Assembly (NCBI RefSeq): GCF_009884975.1
Contig: NZ_CP041970.1
Span: forward strand, 3,162,001 to 3,226,000
Direction of reading: 5' to 3'
Length of the DNA stretch: 64,000 nucleotides
Source of the DNA: Acinetobacter dispersus
GTDB lineage: Bacteria > Pseudomonadota > Gammaproteobacteria > Pseudomonadales > Moraxellaceae
The translations under genes were made by a program, and so were the position numbers. Below, in pieces: positions 61,266 through 64,000 of the stretch (its first letter is position 1; each line of letters starts with the position of its first letter). Below the pieces are notes generated by a model, which worked only from the letters and a program-made list of their open reading frames with translations, was not told the origin of the DNA and did not search any database.

Positions 61266-63116
61266 ATGAAAATGTCTGTTCAGGCTGGGAAATCTTTCCC
61301 GCTGATGAGTTACTTTCTTGGGACTTTATTGCTGTTATGTGGGTCTTTGACTTACGCCCAAGAGAATTCATCCGCACCATTGCTTAGTCCTGAACAGGCT
61401 TTTGCATTTACGGTTGAATCGACTGCACAGAATCAGGCACGTTTGCATTGGTCGATCCAGCCAAATTATTATCTCTATCAGCATAAGTTTGAAGTGCAGC
61501 AGGGCAATCAGCCCGTCGCACTAACTTTACCGAAAGCGGTAGAACAGTATGATGAGAACTATGGTCACAGCCAAGTTTATTATCAACAAGCTGAATTTAG
61601 TATTCCAACTCAAGCCTCGCAGCATTATCGTGTCACTTGGCAGGGCTGCGCCAAAGACCGAATTTGTTATCCTCCACAAAATATTGAATTTCAGACCGAT
61701 GCCGATGGTCTGGTCAGTGCTCAGAATGTCAGTGCAAATTCACAAAAAAGCTTTTTGGATGTGGCGCGTTCATCTAACACCTTAAATGCTCAAATGGCAG
61801 CAAGTGATGAAGTACAAACTGAGCCTACAGCAAAAACGACAAATTCAAATAATTCAGGTGTAATGGCACAAGACCAAAAATGGTCAAGTGCGCTTGAGCA
61901 GCATTCCTTGGCTTATAGCATTTTATTGTTCTTGGGTTTAGGGATATTACTGGCATTTACGCCGTGTTCCTTACCGATGTTACCAATTCTGACTTCATTG
62001 ATTGTGCGTGACAATAAAGGTGTTAAAGCTTGGTCGATTGCACTCACGTTTGTCGTGAGTATGGCTTTGGTCTATGCGGTGTTAGGTCTGATTGCTTCAG
62101 CGGCAGGGCTGAATTTCCAACGCTGGTTACAACAGCCCGCGACACTGATTGCATTTAGCTTATTGTTCGTGGTGTTTGCCCTCAATCTATTTGGTCTATT
62201 TGAGTTAAAACTGCCACAGAACTGGGTCAATCGACTGGATCAAATGCAGTCCAATCAAAAAGGCGGCACACTGGTTGGTGCCAGCGTCATGGGGATGATC
62301 TCTGCACTGTTGGTTGGGCCTTGTATGACGGCACCTCTGGCAGGGGTATTACTGTTTATTTCGCAAACACAGAGTCAATGGCAAGGTGGGTTGTTACTGT
62401 TTACACTGGGTTTTGGGATGGGCATACCATTGCTGTTGGCCAGTGTTTTGGGGGCAAAAGCTTTACCCAAAGCAGGCGACTGGATGAACCAAATCAAGGT
62501 GATTTTTGCCTTTTTAATGCTGGCATTGAGCATTTACTTTATCCGCCCTTTGCTGCCAGAGTTAGCGATTCAAATTCTCAGCTTAACTCTTGGTTTAGCC
62601 TTTATTATTTATGCGGCATATCGCCTGTTTGCACAGAAAAGCAAGCTGCAATGGCTCTATGCGATATTACTGATTTTAGCGATTCCAGCATTGACCTTTA
62701 ATCAATATCAGCATTTTCAAAGTCTCAGTTCAGTCCAGGCAGATAAATTGGCCGAATGGCATGTGGCAAGAACAGCAGATGAATTTCAGCAGATTTTAGC
62801 CAATGCACCCAAAGACCGTGGCATTGTGATTGATGTCTATGCGGATTGGTGTGTGGCTTGTCAGCCGATTGAGCATCGCATTCTAAAAGATGTCGAAGTC
62901 CAGCAGGCTTTATCGGGTTATTATTTAATTAAAATGGATTTAAGCCATTATGATGCGTCACACCAAGCATTGTTAGCACAGTGGGATATTTTAGGACCAC
63001 CGACTTATTTGTTCCTAGATCAGCAACAACAAGAAATTCGCTCACTGCGTTTAACTGGTGCATTCCAAAAAGCTGAGCTATTACAACAACTCGCTTTATT
63101 TAAAGGAAAACAATAA
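61266..63116 (+). CDS. dsbD: Thiol:disulfide interchange protein DsbD
   Basis: DsbD carries reducing power from cytosolic thioredoxin to periplasmic DsbC and CcmG. The 616 residues have all three parts. The N-terminal periplasmic domain has Cys128/Cys134 (GCAKDRICYPP). The eight-helix membrane domain has Cys234 (FTPCSLPM) and Cys353 (GPCMTAPL). The C-terminal thioredoxin domain has CVAC (Cys529, Cys532). A signal peptide is at 1-31. All six redox cysteines are present, so it should be functional. A GST gene starts 2 bp after the stop. Confidence 0.95.
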   Translation: MKMSVQAGKSFPLMSYFLGTLLLLCGSLTYAQENSSAPLLSPEQAFAFTVESTAQNQARLHWSIQPNYYLYQHKFEVQQGNQPVALTLPKAVEQYDENYGHSQVYYQQAEFSIPTQASQHYRVTWQGCAKDRICYPPQNIEFQTDADGLVSAQNVSANSQKSFLDVARSSNTLNAQMAASDEVQTEPTAKTTNSNNSGVMAQDQKWSSALEQHSLAYSILLFLGLGILLAFTPCSLPMLPILTSLIVRDNKGVKAWSIALTFVVSMALVYAVLGLIASAAGLNFQRWLQQPATLIAFSLLFVVFALNLFGLFELKLPQNWVNRLDQMQSNQKGGTLVGASVMGMISALLVGPCMTAPLAGVLLFISQTQSQWQGGLLLFTLGFGMGIPLLLASVLGAKALPKAGDWMNQIKVIFAFLMLALSIYFIRPLLPELAIQILSLTLGLAFIIYAAYRLFAQKSKLQWLYAILLILAIPALTFNQYQHFQSLSSVQADKLAEWHVARTADEFQQILANAPKDRGIVIDVYADWCVACQPIEHRILKDVEVQQALSGYYLIKMDLSHYDASHQALLAQWDILGPPTYLFLDQQQQEIRSLRLTGAFQKAELLQQLALFKGKQ

Positions 63117-63118
63117 CA

Positions 63119-63814
63119 ATGTATCAACTCTTTATTGGCAATAAAAATTACTCCACGTGGTCGATGCGTCCATGGATTTTACTTACACAGGTAGGGATTT
63201 CCTTTCAGGAGCATGTGATTCAGTTTGATAGTTTTGAACCTGAAAGTGAATTTAAAACAGAGATTCTAAAACTGAATCCAACGGGTAAAGTCCCTGCACT
63301 TGTGAATGGTGATTTGGTGGTCTGGGATAGCTTGGCGATTTGTGAATATATTGCCGAACAGCATCCTGAACTGAGATTGTGGACAGAAGAGAAGACATTA
63401 CGTGCCAGAGCGCGTTGTATTAGTGCAGAAATGCACAGTGGCTTTCAAAGCTTACGAAATCTTTGCCCCATGAATGTCGAAGCTGACCTGACACATATTG
63501 GTAAGCAGTTATGGTCAGAGCATGCGCAATTGCGTGCCGATGTTGCTCGAATTGATCAGATCTGGTCAGAACGTCCGAGTGAAGACAGTTTTTTATGTGG
63601 TGAATTTAGTATTGCGGATGCGTTCTATGCACCCGTGGTAATGCGCTTCGAATGTTTTAAACTACCGCTTTCAGCATCAGGCCAAGCCTATGCACAAAAG
63701 ATCTTGTCTTTGGCATCGGTACAGCAATGGATTACCGAAGCTAGACAAGAGCAGATGTTCGTACCTTTTGATGAGCCTTATCGTCAACATCGCGAAGAGT
63801 TTTTGAAAGATTAA
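63119..63814 (+). CDS. Glutathione S-transferase family protein
   Basis: 231 residues. A thioredoxin-fold N-terminal domain (YQLFIGNKNYSTWSMRPWILL, with the Ser/Tyr-rich active-site loop NYSTWS typical of a zeta/YfcF-like subgroup) is followed by LNPTGKVPALVNGDLVVWDSLAICEYI, the glutathione-binding cis-Pro and SLAI motifs. An all-helical C-terminal domain includes FSIADAFYAPVVMRF. The start is 2 bp after dsbD, with AAAGGAAA upstream inside dsbD, so the two are coupled. The substrate is unknown. Confidence 0.88.
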   Translation: MYQLFIGNKNYSTWSMRPWILLTQVGISFQEHVIQFDSFEPESEFKTEILKLNPTGKVPALVNGDLVVWDSLAICEYIAEQHPELRLWTEEKTLRARARCISAEMHSGFQSLRNLCPMNVEADLTHIGKQLWSEHAQLRADVARIDQIWSERPSEDSFLCGEFSIADAFYAPVVMRFECFKLPLSASGQAYAQKILSLASVQQWITEARQEQMFVPFDEPYRQHREEFLKD

Positions 63815-63823
63815 TCAATATTG

Positions 63824-63850
63824 CAATGAAGGCAGATTGTACCTTCATTG
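63824..63850. terminator. Hairpin between the GST and GGDEF genes
   Basis: CAATGAAGG and CCTTCATTG form a 9-bp stem with a 9-nt loop between convergent genes. The T run is short, so strength is uncertain. Confidence 0.45.
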
Positions 63851-63852
63851 TT

Positions 63853-64000
63853 CTAACTCGCAGTAAGTTCGGTAAAAATTTTAACTTGATTACGTCCCGC
63901 AGCTTTGACCGCATACAGTGCCTGATCTGCTTGGCTAATGATGAGATGCGGTTCATCGGCACTGAGTGAGCTACTGATTCCAAAACTGGCACTTACTACA
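63853..64000 (-). CDS. C-terminal end of a GGDEF diguanylate cyclase, truncated by window edge
   Basis: The minus strand from the window edge reads VVSASFGISSSLSADEPHL and then IISQADQALYAVKAAGRNQVKIF, ending at a TAG (63853-63855). ASFGIS and the ADQALYxAKxxGRNxV motif are the conserved last part of GGDEF domains that make cyclic di-GMP. The catalytic GGDEF/GGEEF loop and any sensory domain lie outside the window, so activity cannot be judged. Confidence 0.82.
   Translation of the reverse strand, partial: VVSASFGISSSLSADEPHLIISQADQALYAVKAAGRNQVKIFTELTAS

Noticed and set aside
62321..62701. 126-codon open frame inside dsbD
   Set aside because: It lies entirely within the dsbD membrane domain in another frame, whose correct reading is conserved with all redox cysteines.
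1..64000. CRISPR arrays, tRNA/rRNA genes and insertion sequences
   Set aside because: Reading through the non-coding stretches, I saw no regularly spaced repeats, no cloverleaf sequences, and no transposase frames or target-site duplications.

Overview
The window looks like a chromosomal segment of an Acinetobacter species (Gammaproteobacteria, Moraxellaceae). This is inferred from moderate-to-low GC, gene order (dapA followed by a lipoprotein; a rib-nusB-thiL-pgpA-glmU-glmS chain; divergent ytjB/serB; yqiA-parE) and family content (a PACE efflux protein with a divergent LysR regulator, a lone VgrG island). I see no rRNA, tRNA, CRISPR array, transposase or prophage.

Layout. 1-3.3 kb: dapA, a nicotinamidase, an Lrp-type regulator and a YitT-type membrane protein. 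3.4-10.1 kb: one minus-strand run, ribBX-ribH-nusB-thiL-pgpA-glmU-glmS, closed by a strong terminator. 10.4-20.6 kb: ytjB/serB, a small membrane protein, an SCP2 protein, dtd, a periplasmic catalase paired with an ankyrin protein (katB-ankB order), pncB, a rhodanese and psd. 20.7-27.1 kb: accessory genes, with three LysR regulators, LysE and PACE exporters, a PhzF protein and two copies of an apparent Rsm-type regulatory RNA. 27.2-39.4 kb: phoBR, a TetR/SDR pair with a clear operator-promoter, a MATE exporter, a methionine aminotransferase, DUF445, DUF924, gshA and dsbB. 39.5-46.5 kb: a type VI secretion cargo island made of vgrG, a LysM-lysozyme-M23 cell-wall effector, an exported immunity candidate and a lipoprotein. 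46.5-50.6 kb: a lipase, yqiA and parE. 50.8-56.5 kb: the urea ABC transporter urtABCDE. 56.7-64 kb: a TPR-like protein, a GNAT, a Tsx-like porin, an HPF/RaiA protein, an ankyrin protein, an outer-membrane protein, dsbD, a GST and the end of a GGDEF protein.

The most interesting parts are non-coding. First, two ~130-nt RNAs (about 23563-23691 and 24984-25113) each carry six GGA motifs, an 8-bp stem with an AGGA tetraloop and a terminator. Each lies ~65 bp downstream of a palindrome close to the GacA box (TGTAAG-N6-CTTACA). They look like a duplicated GacA-controlled, CsrA/RsmA-titrating sRNA. Second, a family of four structured intergenic repeats (18.6, 31.5, 34.4 and 56.5 kb) shows paired compensatory base changes in several stems. 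Third, the urtA leader can fold so that a 9-bp stem hides the ribosome binding site. All of this is from reading the sequence; nothing has been searched or folded by program.
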